Translations under genes and position numbers: made by a program | The notes under the pieces: generated by a model | Told to the model about the DNA's origin: nothing | Seen by the model: the letters and a program-made list of their open reading frames with translations, nothing else | The model's database searches: none | Source of the DNA: Neoceratodus forsteri | Lineage: Eukaryota; Chordata; Ceratodontiformes; Ceratodontidae | DNA: 64,000 nt | Direction: 5' to 3' | NCBI GenBank assembly: GCA_016271365.2 | Contig: JADMNL010000028.1 | Span: forward strand, 53,710,001-53,774,000 | Part shown: piece after piece, positions 51,945 through 61,959 of the stretch | How positions within the stretch are numbered: position 1 is the stretch's first letter | How the letters are laid out: each line of letters begins with the position of its first letter

Positions 51945-52067
51945 TTGGAGCTAGGTAAGTTGGGAGAGGGAATCAGAACAGAGATGGTGAGAAGAGTAGT
52001 GATCTTGGGAGGCTCTATTGAGAAAGAAGTGAGATGGGAGACATAGGGGCTAGGCAAACCAAAGGAA
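51945..52067 (+). pseudogene. CR1 ORF1 esterase, first block (copy I, left of DIRS-2)
   Basis: One frame reads RMVRRVVILGGSIEKEVRWET. CR1 ORF1 esterase has VLGDSI at this point (SGNH block I with the catalytic serine), so the D is replaced by G while the serine remains. The sequence is cut at 52,067 by DIRS-2 and appears to resume at 57,655 in the same orientation. Confidence 0.55.
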
Positions 52068-52528
52068 GAAAAATTACTCACCTTAGTAGTGTTGTTTTTC
52101 TAATGGAGTCTTGCCATATTATGACATTTTAAGTTTGTCCCAGCCTTAGAACCGGTTCGGAGGTGAAAGAGTTAACTTCCATGCCAGGCATAGAATCTTG
52201 AGCGCGAGCTCGGTGAAAAACTCTGTCTGTTGTTCTTCAAACTGAAACTGTCAGATCTTACAAGCAAAACTCACTAAGGTTCTGTGTGGAAGCTGTAAAC
52301 CTACACTAGCCAACTGGCTACTAAAATATTAACACATTTTTCTGGTCCCAAAACCAAGACTCAAGTCAGGGGATCCAAAAATTAAAATAAAATACAACAC
52401 CCAAACACCCAAAAAGGGGTGAAAAACACAAGGTGGGCATCATTAAGTGCCAACACTGCACTGCCCACCTACATCCCAAGAGCAGAGGTTCTGAGAGGGG
52501 CAGGTAGGAGGTCATAATATAGCAAGAC

Positions 52529-52610
52529 TCCATTAGAAGAAACAACATTACTAAGGTGAGTAATTTTTTCTTCAAACAACATGTAGTCTTGCTATATTAT
52601 GACATATGCA
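52529..52610 (+). repeat. DIRS-2 internal complementary region
   Basis: CTCCATTAGAAGAAACAACAT... joined to TTCAAACAACATGTAGTC... is complementary to the left and right ends respectively. It matches its own left end less well than in copy 1, because the left end has AGTAGTGTTGTTTTTC. Mutations have therefore accumulated since insertion. Confidence 0.9.
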
Positions 52611-52689
52611 GACTACACAGCAGTACCTCCATGGAGGAGGGACAGAACCTACTTAGGAAATAGGCTCTGAAGCACAGCTGTGTCAAACC

Positions 52690-53586
52690 GAGCATCACTC
52701 CTAGCCTGGATGTCCAGGGAGTAATGCTTGGTGAAAGTGTGTACTGTTTTCTCCGTAGCTGCTTGACATATCTCTAAGATAGGGATGTCCCTGGCACAGC
52801 TAGGGATGCAGCTGTACCTCTGGTAGAGTGAGCCCTCAGGCCTGAAGGGGAACCTTACCCAGTTTTGATAGCAAAATTGGATACAAGAGACAATCCACCT
52901 GGCAATGGATCTTTAGTGGCAGGTTTCCTTTACCAACCTCACCATAAGTGAGGAACAGTTGGAGGGAGTCAAACCTGTGACCCTTGGTACGCTCTATGTA
53001 GTAACTAAGGGTTCTCTTTACATCTAAACTGTGTAAACTCCTCTCGCCAGAGGAGGAATGGTCAGTGAAGTACACTGGAAGAGATATAGATTGATTAAGG
53101 TGGAAATCCGAAACCACCTTAGGCAAGAACTTCTTGTTAGTCCTGAGGACTACCTTATCTCTGTGAAAGGAGATAAAATCAGGCTCCACTGACAAAGCTT
53201 GTAATTCACTTATGCGCCTGGCAGAAGTGATGGCTACTAGAAACACAGTTTTACAAGTCAAGTACTTAAGCTCTGCTGAAGACAAAGGCTCAAGGGGTTG
53301 CATTAGCTGAGCAATGCAAACATTAAGATCCCAGGCAGGAGCAGGGTCCCTGAATGGAGGGTTGTGTGAAGCAATCCCTTGAAAAACTTGGAGAATACAG
53401 GGTGAGCAGAAAGAGAAGAGGGCTTTCCTGCTGAAATAAAGCAGAGACAGTCTGCAAATGCACTTTCAGGGTAGCTGGCCTCAGCCCCAAAGTATTTAGA
53501 TGGACCATATAGTCCAGGACTGTGGGCAAATCAGCAGATTCTGGGAAATATGCTTTCCAGAGCACCATATGGAAAACCTTTTCCAT
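52690..53586 (-). pseudogene. DIRS-2 tyrosine recombinase
   Basis: All four hallmark catalytic positions can be found. The arginine is in SARRISELQAL (frame 52,836-53,303). H-x-x-R is in LRAHSTRGTAASLA near 52,830, and TVHTFTKHYSLD with the tyrosine lies near 52,720-52,750. The N-terminal domain is in 53,323-53,586 (DYMVHLNTLGLRPATLKVHL). The C-terminal blocks are out of frame with the main ORF, so the protein is not continuous, but the active-site codons themselves survive. Confidence 0.88.
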
Positions 53587-53680
53587 TTAGAATTATAAGT
53601 AGCCCTGGTGGAAGGCTTCCAGAAGCTTTCAAGATATTGAGTACACCTTGAGAAAGGTGTAGGTCAGTAAACTCTAACTC

Positions 53681-54460
53681 TCAAGAGCCAGGCCTTGAGG
53701 TTGAGGGATTTGAGATTCGATACCAAACTCTCCCTGGGCACAGGTTAACAGATTGTGATTCCGGGGAGACACAGGGAAGGTAGACTGCTAAGGACAGAAG
53801 GAGTGGATACCAGGGCTGTCTGGCCCAATCTGGAGCAATCAGAATCATCTTGCAAGGTTGAGATCTGATTTTGACTAGTGCCTTGAACAAGAGAGGAAAG
53901 GGGGGAAGGCATAGAGGAACTTCCCTTCCCAATCGAGAAGGAAGGCATCCAGAGGGACTGAGCCCAACACTGGGGGCCTGCAACAAAAAAGTGGAAGTTG
54001 GTGATTGTCTGGGGCTGCAAAAAGATCTATCTGAGGGGTGCCCCACCTGACAAATACTAACCCCAGTACTAGGGGATCCAGTGACCATTCGTGATGGCCC
54101 TGGGAAATCCTGCTGAGAGCATCTGCCAGGACATTGTCCTTGCCTGGGAGGTGAACTGCCATGAGGGAGGTGTTCAGGGAATAAGCCAGAGACCACAACT
54201 TCATCGCCTTGGTGCACAAGGCCGAAGACCGAGTGCCCCCTTGCTTGTTGATGTACCACATTGTAGTGGTGTTGTCTGTTCTGACCTGTACCACTTTGTT
54301 CTGAACAGATGCAGAAAAAACCTGAAGTGCTAGAAAAACAGTTCTGAGTTCCAACAGATTGATGTGGAGCAGAGATTCCTGAGGGACCACAATCCCTGGG
54401 TGGTGAGGTCGCCCATGTGAGCTCCCCATCCCAAGAGGATGCATCCGTAGTAAGGGTCAA
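53681..54460 (-). pseudogene. DIRS-2 RNase H and DAM-like methyltransferase region
   Basis: RNase H: TLTTDAS at the right (frame 53,681-54,460), then in the overlapping frame 53,875-54,444 LLELRTVFLAL, RTDNTTTMWYINKQGG and AVHLPGKDNVLADALSR. The putative methyltransferase follows: IDLFAAPDNHQLPLFCC, LDAFLLDW, YAFPPF and (other frame) MILIAPDW. It is better preserved in frame 53,875-54,444 than its copy 1 counterpart. Confidence 0.8.
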
Positions 54461-55784
54461 GGAGTGAGATTGAGGGATGAAAGGAACCCTGTCTCAGATT
54501 GCTCTGATCCTGCCACCACTGCAGGGCCTGGATCAGGGTTCGAGTTACTGGGATCAATTTGGTTAGAGGATCTCTCCTTTGAGACCAGAAGGCTCTCAAA
54601 TGGAACTGGATGTCCCTCATCTGAAATCTTGCTCCTTGCACTACAGCTGTGGAAGCAGCCATGTGGCCAAGGAGCTGTAGAAAGTGCCTTGCTGGTTGAG
54701 AGATCTGCAGAGTGAAGGAGGAGGCCAGAGCCACCAGGGTCTTTACTCTTTCTAGAGGAAGGAAAGCTCTGGCCTGCTTTGTGTCCAGTTCTGCGCCTAT
54801 GAAGGTAAGTAGCTGAACAGGCTCTAGAACTGACTTTGGAAGATTGAGAAGAAAACCTAGAGATGTAAGCAGCTGCTGGGTAACCTGAAGGTGTGATTTG
54901 ACTTGGTCTGGAGACTGACCCACTATGAGCCAGTCGTCCAGGTAAGGAAAGATGGCAATCTTTTGCCTTCTTAAGTGAGCAACTGCTACTGCCAGGCATT
55001 TGGTGAATACCCTTGGGGCAGAGGTGAGGTCAAGGGCATTGCTCTGAACTGGTAATGGCCTGAGGCAGTTCAAATCTGAGGTACTTTTGGTGGGAGCTTC
55101 TGATGAGAACATGGAAGTAGGCATACTTGAGGTCCAGGGAGCTAGCCAGCCCCTGGCCTTAGGGAGGGTAAAATAATTCCCAGAGTCACCATTTTGAATT
55201 TTGGTTTTAAAGGTGCTTGTTTAGGTATCTTAGATCCAGGATGGGCCACCATTCTCCTGTCTTTTTTGGGGTAAGGAAGTACCTGGAGTACAGTCCTTGC
55301 CCTGGTGTAGGGAGGAACCCTTTCTACAGCTCTGAGAGCCAGGAGGGTTGAGACTTCTGTTTCCAAAGCAAGAGCCTTTAATGGATTTGCAGGTGGAAAG
55401 GATCTGGTTCTCATCTTTGAAATTTTTGAAGCTGAGAACCAGTCCCTGGCTTACTGCTTCCAGGACCCACTTGTCTGATGTTAAAGACTGCCAGTCCTGG
55501 ATGAAGTAAGCCAGCCTGCCCCCTACAGGTAATGGAGAATCGGCCCTCGGCATCCCATCAGGGTGCCTGTTTGGCAGGGGCTTTAGGCTGAGGGGTGGGA
55601 GCAGGCCTGCTCGTACCCATCTGCCTCCCTCTAAAGAACACCCTCTGGGCATAAGCTGAAGAGGAGGCTTGGGCTTGGTAAAAGGCCTGTGAAAAGGCCT
55701 ACCCTGCCCTGGAAAGCTGCCCTGAGGAGTGGCTTGCTTCTCCTTGGCCTGTGCACTCCTATAAGTGGTCCTATACTCATCCAT
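54330..55784 (-). pseudogene. DIRS-2 reverse transcriptase with Gag linker
   Basis: The linker and pre-RT part is in 55,230-55,784 (MDEYRTTYRSAQAK, GGRLAYFIQDWQSLTSDKWVLEAV). RT fingers are in 55,142-55,414. The palm and thumb are in 54,330-55,124: TSAPRVFTKCLAVA, FPYLDDWLIVG (54,923-54,948), LLTSLGFLLNLPKS and TFIGAELDTKQARAFLP. The block carrying the first catalytic aspartate (LASLDL) near 55,130 is disrupted by small indels. It is collinear with copy 1. Confidence 0.88.
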
Positions 55785-57151
55785 TTTTTCATGTAATTCT
55801 CTGTCTTCCCCAAAAGAGAATTACCACAACTGAAAATCCATGGCCTTAGCCTGGGTATCCTGTGACAGGCTAGTACACCTAAGCCAAGCCATTCTACGAA
55901 AAGCCACAGATGTAGCCATGACTCTTGAAGATACATCATTAGAGTCCACTGCAGCATGGAATTGCATCTTGGATGCCTCAATACCATCAGCAGCCACCTG
56001 TTCCAGCTCCTTGGCAAGCTGGCCAGGGACCTGTTTCGCTAAAGCCATAACAGCATCCCATCTGGATTTCTGGTATCTTGCAACATAGGCCATATAATTT
56101 CCTGTCTGAGTCCCAAGGATGCTGCCATGTATTGTTTCTTTGCCATGGCATCAATCCTTCTGGAATCCTTGTCAGGAGGGTGTGAAGCCAAGGGAATATT
56201 TGCCTTATCACAGGCTGCAGCCTGCACTACCCCAACGTGGCTGCATTGTTGTGAAAGGAACTCCATATCAGAGCCTGACAATGTGTACCTCCTTTCCATA
56301 TTTTTATCCACAGGAGGTAAAGAATTAGGAGCTTTTAAAATTTTTATTGTCTGTTTCCTAAAAGATTTATGTAGAGGAATAGACAATCTCCGGACTCTGG
56401 GATATCCATCATTTCCACATAGTCAGCTCCTCCTGTTCATCCACAGCTTCTTCCAAAGGGAGCTGGAGGTTTAGCAACTTTTTATAAAACAGAAATGAGA
56501 AGGGACTCAGAAGCCTAGGGAGACACTCCTGAAGGTCTGTCTGGGGAGATGTCCAGTTCAATGGGCACATCCAGACTTTCAAAATCACATTCCTCTCTTC
56601 ATAATCCTCCTTCCCCTCTCCGGTTCATAAAATTCCTCTATATCATATTCTTGAACCGTGGAACCGACTAATCGACCGTCTTACCTGATGGTGCCTGTTC
56701 GACGGAACCGGGAAAGCGACTGACAATTTGGATCGCTGGCTATCTCTGCAGTGGTTGGAGAGGGAAATTTGGCTCCACACCTGCTGATTTTCCAGTCCTC
56801 TTTGCTGGAACTGGCTCCTCGAGTCAGCTTTTGCTTGCCCGAGGAAGTATCGCCCTGGTCAGGAGGCACCCTCCGGCTGGCCATCCAGGTTAGCGGACTT
56901 TTTATCTCTGCTCCTGAGCCTACCAACTCTCTTATCCAGGGTGCAGCGAAATTCTTGCAAATCTGGCAGTCTGCATTGAGGTGGTCAAACCCCAGACAAT
57001 AAACATATGATGTGTGGGTCAGCCTTGGCAAAGGCTTCCCCACAGACACTACAGTGCTGAAACCCAGTGGGCCGGTTTTCTTTGGGTTTCTCAGACATAA
57101 TGCCAGCCTAACCAAAAACTTGCCCTTTTCGGCAAATCGCCAAGAAGACAC
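55785..57151 (-). pseudogene. DIRS-2 Gag-like ORF1
   Basis: The zinc-module remnant YVYCLGFDHLNADCQICKNF lies in the frame 56,681-57,151. Its upstream C-x2-C part is in another frame near 57,040-57,090. Later Gag blocks QKSRWDAVMALAKQVPGQLAKELEQVAADGIEASKMQFHAAVDSNDVSSRVMATSVAFRRMAWLR (frame 55,821-56,093) match copy 1. The number of indels exceeds that of copy 1. Confidence 0.78.
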
Positions 57152-57654
57152 CCTTATCGGTTCCCAACCATGTCACGGTAGTGGAAAAAATGTAATAAAC
57201 TGGTTTTTAGAACCGATAAGAACCGGAACTGCATCTAAATGTAATTTAATAAGTTTTAACAACAACCTGATCGGTTCAAACCGAACCGATAACAACGCTT
57301 GCAAGTTCCACACAGAGAAATGTAAAACCTATCTATTACTTACGATACCACAGACAGAGCTTGAACCGACCGGTTGCGGTTAAAATATACAAATCGAGTT
57401 TTAAAACCGAAATAACACTTTTTAACTGACAAATGAACGAGCAGTAGGAGGAATCTCGGAGCAACAGTTCAGTGAGGCGGAGTAAAGAATCTGACAGTTT
57501 CAGTTTGAAGAACAACAGGCAGAGTTTTTTCAACCGAGCTCGCGCTCAAGATTCCATACCTGGCATGGAAGTTAACTCTTTCACCTCTGGAGCAGTTCTA
57601 AGGCTGGGACAAACTGCATATGTCATAGTATAGCAAGACTTCATGTTGTTTGAA

Positions 57655-58970
57655 GGTCAGTGTATGTCAGGTGTGACTGTGAGGAGGGTAGGAACACTGA
57701 TAGTACGGAACATGGAAATTGGGGGGGCTCTTATTATCGCTCATCGGAGGATGAAAGAATTGGTTGAATGTGAGTTAGGGGAGGTTCAGGAGATGTTCAG
57801 GGAGGTGGGGGATCTCTGCAGTGGGGTTTGGAGGCTAGAAGACTTCTCAGAGCTGCTACCAGTACTAAGAGTTAGCACAGCAGGAAAGAAAAGGATTGAG
57901 GAGATTAATGCATGGCTCGGGGGTGGTGTGGGAATGAGGACAACAGGCTAGCTGGAGGCTGGGGGATACACAACTGATAGGCTGCAAATCAGTAAAGAGG
58001 CACTAGGATGGAAAACCATATATGAGGAATAGATCGGTAACATTTAAATTTAAACTGATGGGGGCAGCTGGGGGTCCACAGTACCTTAGTCACCTGGGTG
58101 GAGGAGTACCAATGGCCTCCCAATCAAGGCAGAAGGAAGGGGCTCTGATAAGAGGCAGAAGGATGGGGATAGAGGGAGAACTGGGATTAGGGGTCAGGCA
58201 GAATGGGGAGGGGATTCGAGTCAAGGTAGAAGGTAATGTCACTGAATGCAAGGAGCCAAGGGAACAAAATGGCTCAGTTGTAGTAATTGATGGCAGAAGA
58301 AGGAGTGACTAAATACTAGAGATGGGGGGGGGAGAGGAAAGGGAGTGTCCTTGTATGTGATGGAAGTGATAGCCTGTACTAAGGAGGAGGAGGTGGATCA
58401 AAGGACAGAGGTATTGTGGGTACAGATACAATCCACAAAAGGTAGAAAGCTTGGGATAGGGGTTGTATACAGTTGTAAACTAGGAAGAGGAATTAGGTCA
58501 GGAACCAGGGTACACAAATGTAGAGATGGCCAACAGGGGAGGTAGTGATTATGTGGGACTTCAATCTGAGTGGGGAAGACTGGAAGATCCTGGCTGGCAC
58601 CTGTACTAGGACTCAAGTATTGATGGATGCATTCCAGTGTGGGTTTCTGACACAATGAGTCCTACAGCCCACAAGGGAGAGGGCCATTCCAGGGTCTGGC
58701 AGGTATCTAATGGTGCTTATGTCCAAGAAGTAAAAGCAAAGGCATCACTTGCAGAAATCACCCACTTCACTGTGTGGTACCACCTGGACTTTGACAGGGA
58801 GAAGATCAAGGCTAAAACAAGGGTTCCTGGCCTCAGGAGGTCAGAGCACAGCAGGTCACTTACATTGTGAGCACTCCCTGAAAAGATATTTCAGACTAGG
58901 TACTGAGCATCCCTGTAGGTGTCAGAAGCAATGATACAGAAAGATGTCAATCAACTGGAAACCAAAACAA
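57655..58970 (+). pseudogene. CR1 ORF1 esterase remainder and ORF2 endonuclease (copy I)
   Basis: Frame 57,643-57,951 gives RRMKELVECELGEVQEMFREVGDL and a LLPVLRV-x-x-AGKKRIEEINAWL segment, the late part of the CR1 ORF1 esterase domain. The endonuclease follows: EVLWVQIQSTKGRKLGIGVVY (58,405-58,470), MWDFNLSGEDW near 58,552 (family: GDFN-x-P-x-x-W), and ITHFTVWYHLDFDREKIK near 58,755-58,805, where the S-D-H motif is degraded to I-T-H. RT is missing afterwards. DIRS-2 sits immediately upstream. Confidence 0.7.
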
Positions 58971-58986
58971 GGCCACAGCCATTTCA

Positions 58987-59088
58987 TGTCACTTAACCTC
59001 CTTGTGCACCCAGGTCGCTCCTGTAAAAAAGCTTTCAGCTTAGTGTGCTATACCTGGTTAAACAACTAAATAAATAAAAAAATAAATG
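58987..59088 (+). mobile_element. SINE 3' fragment
   Basis: GTCACTTAACCTCCTTGTGC, GCTTTCAGCTTAGTGTGCTA and CTGGTTAAACAACTAAATAAATAAA match the 3' part of the SINE at 16,993-17,195. The tRNA-like head is absent. Confidence 0.8.
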
Positions 59089-59129
59089 TCATCTTAAAAC
59101 TCAAAGTGATGTCATTGAGGGGAAAGCTG

Positions 59130-59645
59130 TAATTATGAGCAACATACAGCTTGCCCCTCAGTCCAGAGAAGGACAACAAAGGTGATATATGGACTGCACC
59201 AGAAGCCCTATGAGAAAAGACTTAAGGATCTAAATATCTATTCACTAGAGAAAAGAATATGGAGGGAGCTACGATAAAGATGTTTGAGTACCTTAAGGCA
59301 ATAAACAGAGTACACGTGGACAGCATATTTCAGAGAAAACTCTGCACAAAAACAAGAGGGTTTGAAATGAGGCTGAAGGGTGGAAGGCTCAGGGGTAATG
59401 TTAGGAAGTACTTTTGCACTGAGATGGTGGTGGGGCCATGAAACAGCCTTCCAGCAGAAGTGGTGGGTGTGAAAACAATACGGGTTTCAGTAGTGCATGG
59501 AACAAACATAAGGGTACCATGGAGATTTGCAGAGCAGGAGAACTGCAGTTCAATTAGAATCTGGGGTTGCAGCAGTGTGTTGGGAAATGGGCAGATTAGG
59601 TGAGCCACACGCTCCTTATCTGACGACAGATTGTATGTTTCTATC
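59130..59645 (+). pseudogene. CR1 ORF2 C-terminus and 3' end
   Basis: The text corresponds to VQRRTTKVIYGLHQKPYEKRLKDL. The frame 59,259-59,441 then gives FEYLKAINRVHVDSIF, RTKTRGFEMRLKGGRLRGNVRKYF. It ends at GATTGTATGTTTCTATC, the CR1 tail. It may be the end of the same CR1 as copy I with RT deleted, or a separate insertion. Confidence 0.78.
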
Positions 59646-59940
59646 AGGAGACCAATGTAATTCAGTGAGAAACAAAAATATTATTCAATCTTTTAAAACA
59701 AAATAGATACTTCTTTCAGCAATAAACTGTGCTTTAATATGTTTACACTATTGTGCTGCATCTGTTACATTTTACAATTTTTAAACAGTTGGCTTCATTT
59801 TTCTTCTTCCCAAGTAACTTCTGGCTGTGAAGAAGATCTCACCTGCTAGATTATTTTTTTTTTATTTCCCTCTTTTTGGCCACTGACCACGCCGGAACCC
59901 TCGGTTCAGTCACAGACCCCCGCCGCTTCACCCTCATATG
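59646..59940. other. Unassigned DNA
   Basis: AT-rich, with a T-run near 59,853. I recognised nothing in it. Confidence 0.35.
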
Positions 59941-60208
59941 AGGCATACTGCTGATGCCCCATGGCTTTATGCCCACGGGCGGGGTCACAGCACCTGGCCT
60001 ATAGCACCGTGAACTTCGGGACAGGTTGGGAGTCAGCCTGGGAACAATGAAAGCAGCGGGGACAGATGTCATCAAGGCATACTGCTGATGCCCCATGGCT
60101 TTATGCCCACGGGCGGGCTCACAGCACCTGGCCTATAGCACCGTGAACTTCGGGACAGGTTGGGAGTCAGCCTGGGAACAATGAAAGCAGCGGGGACAGA
60201 TGTCATCA
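59941..60208 (+). repeat. Near-identical 134-bp tandem duplication
   Basis: AGGCATACTGCTGATGCCCC begins at 59,941 and again at 60,075. The two 134-bp units differ at only about one base (GGGCGGGGTCAC against GGGCGGGCTCAC). Almost no divergence means a recent duplication or an assembly artefact. Confidence 0.93.
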
Positions 60209-60949
60209 AGGCCTTGGGCAGAGGTGATTTTTCCCCACTGTAAGGGGAGCATGAACATGCAATGACAACCTGCGTCCATCCCATCCCCTCAACATACTGG
60301 CGCTGGTTGCTTGCGGGCCTGGCCTCCACAAGGGGTCCGTCATGCACCTGGCACTCTCTGCACCTTCCCCCTGAAGAATAACAGCAGTCTGCAGAACACT
60401 TCATCCTTCTCCCCCCGGCCAGCCTTCCTATACCCCAGGTCCATTCTCAAACCCAGATCACCAGCATCACAAGTGGAATTCCAACTGTTGTGCCGATGGG
60501 CTGAAGTCACTTGCTAGATTATAACAAAAGATCATAGGTTATCAGAAGTCATGTATTACTATTATATGTAGTATTTTGGTAATAATGTTATTTCTTTACA
60601 GAAGTCTGAAAGCAGGTTTGCAGTTTTCCCATTAAAATACACTGACGACCTTGACAATAAATTTACTCTGACATCATAATACATTAATTCTACTTGGTTT
60701 ATTTTACTAGTAGTTGGCAAAATACAAATAAAATGATAAAATGGAATTAAAGAAACAAACGAAAGTAAACATATTAATTATAAAGTCATCTCAAGGCCCC
60801 AGATCTTGTGTCTTTAAGATAAACTGTAGGATCCCGACTACCCAAACTGCCTGGAGAACATCTGATCAGTCTGGATCATCACAAGAATGGATGATCGGGA
60901 TTCCATTGTCTGCGAGGACCGCTTCATACTGAAACTTGAACTGCGCAGC
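60209..60949. other. Unassigned DNA
   Basis: No gene or repeat recognised. The plus frame 60,311-60,517 has no features. Confidence 0.35.
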
Positions 60950-61947
60950 TTACTTGTTGAGTTTTGCACATACAGGGCAAGATAGTCAAAGAAGTTGCGC
61001 CTTGCTCAACTGAATTGCACCAGCACAACCCAAAAATGCACCATGGGACAGTATTCAGATAGGGAAATGTGCTGAGCAATTCCGGATGTGCCGTGGCACA
61101 AAGGTAATGTCTTCGGTTAAACCCCAGGTGTGTGCCCATTCATATGCGGCACATCTTGATATTCAGCCGAGATGTGTGGCGCATCTGCTGATACATCTCA
61201 GAGATGTGCTGCAACATGGGCACAAAGTTACATCTGTAAAAACAGGGCTAACTGGTAGCTGCCCACAGGTAGGCTGCTGTATTGTAAGGCGCAGCACAGC
61301 AGCCGCCAGCTGTGGGTGGCTTCCCCCCCAGAACACCGTGCACAAGCATTCACCATGGGCCCTGGTAGTCTCATGGTCCCCCCTCCCACACCCAATTCCA
61401 ATTCACATTATTGAACAATTATATTTTCCCTGGAAATCTAGTGGCCCCCCCCACACCTGAGACCGAGCCGCATTATTGAACAATTAATACTTTCTCTGGT
61501 AGTCTTGTGGTCCTCCCTCCCACACCCAAGTCAATTACTCTTATTGAAAAATTACATTCTCCCTGGTAGTCTCATGGTCCCAACTCCTACACCAGAGTTT
61601 GAGCCCCGTTATTGAAAAATTATATTTTCACTTGTAGTCCAGTAGTCCCTCCTCCCACACCCAAGTCCGATCCCATTGTTGAAAAAATTATATTTTCCTG
61701 GGCTCCTCCTCCACCCAAAACCCTGATCCTGGAAATTAACAGTCCCCCAGCCTGTGCCCTGGTACTCCAGTGGTATCCCCACCACACAGGACCCCTACCT
61801 CTATGTCCCCAGGTCATCAGTGGGCAGCACACCCACCTGCCACCTCCATGGCTGTCCCTTGAATGACGACTTACAGTATCACCTGCATGCTCAACGTCCA
61901 CACGTGAACCAATCAGCTTGCAGTGTACTGTAATAGTCACTCACAAC
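60950..61947 (-). repeat. Left arm of a large imperfect palindrome
   Basis: Read on the minus strand, this repeats the left part of the 2-kb repeat: CTGTAATAGTCACTCACAAC at 61,928-61,947 pairs with 61,973-61,992. GCAGGTGATACTGTAAG, CACAGGACCCCTACCT-type text and the minisatellite also pair with the right arm. Pairing is weaker beyond about 61,360 but CACATTTCCC..ATCTG..TACT text near 61,050-61,080 still has a counterpart near 62,505-62,535. Confidence 0.7.
61360..61705 (-). repeat. Minisatellite, about five 65-75 bp units
   Basis: Units contain CCCTGGTAGTC(T/C)(C/A)(G/T)GTCC..CCTCCCACACCC followed by (C/T)ATTATTGAA(A/C)AATTA. Starts are near 61,360, 61,430, 61,497, 61,561 and 61,632. The same unit, in opposite orientation, occurs about three times in each right-arm copy (30,365-30,545 and 62,165-62,275). 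Confidence 0.8.
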
Positions 61948-61959
61948 TTTGTAATTGTC

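Larger units (their letters stand above)
52068..57654 (-). mobile_element. DIRS-like retrotransposon, copy 2 (complete structure)
   Basis: This is the same family and orientation as 23,609-29,204 and nearly the same length (5,587 against 5,596 bp). The left end is GAAAAATTACTCACC and the right end CATGTTGTTTGAA. Inverted repeats lie at about 52,108-52,258 and 57,487-57,639, and the internal complementary region at 52,529-52,610. It interrupts a CR1 ORF1, which continues on both sides, and no target duplication is seen. Coding frames carry several frameshifts. Divergence from copy 1 is modest (my estimate is under about 10-12%). Confidence 0.93.
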
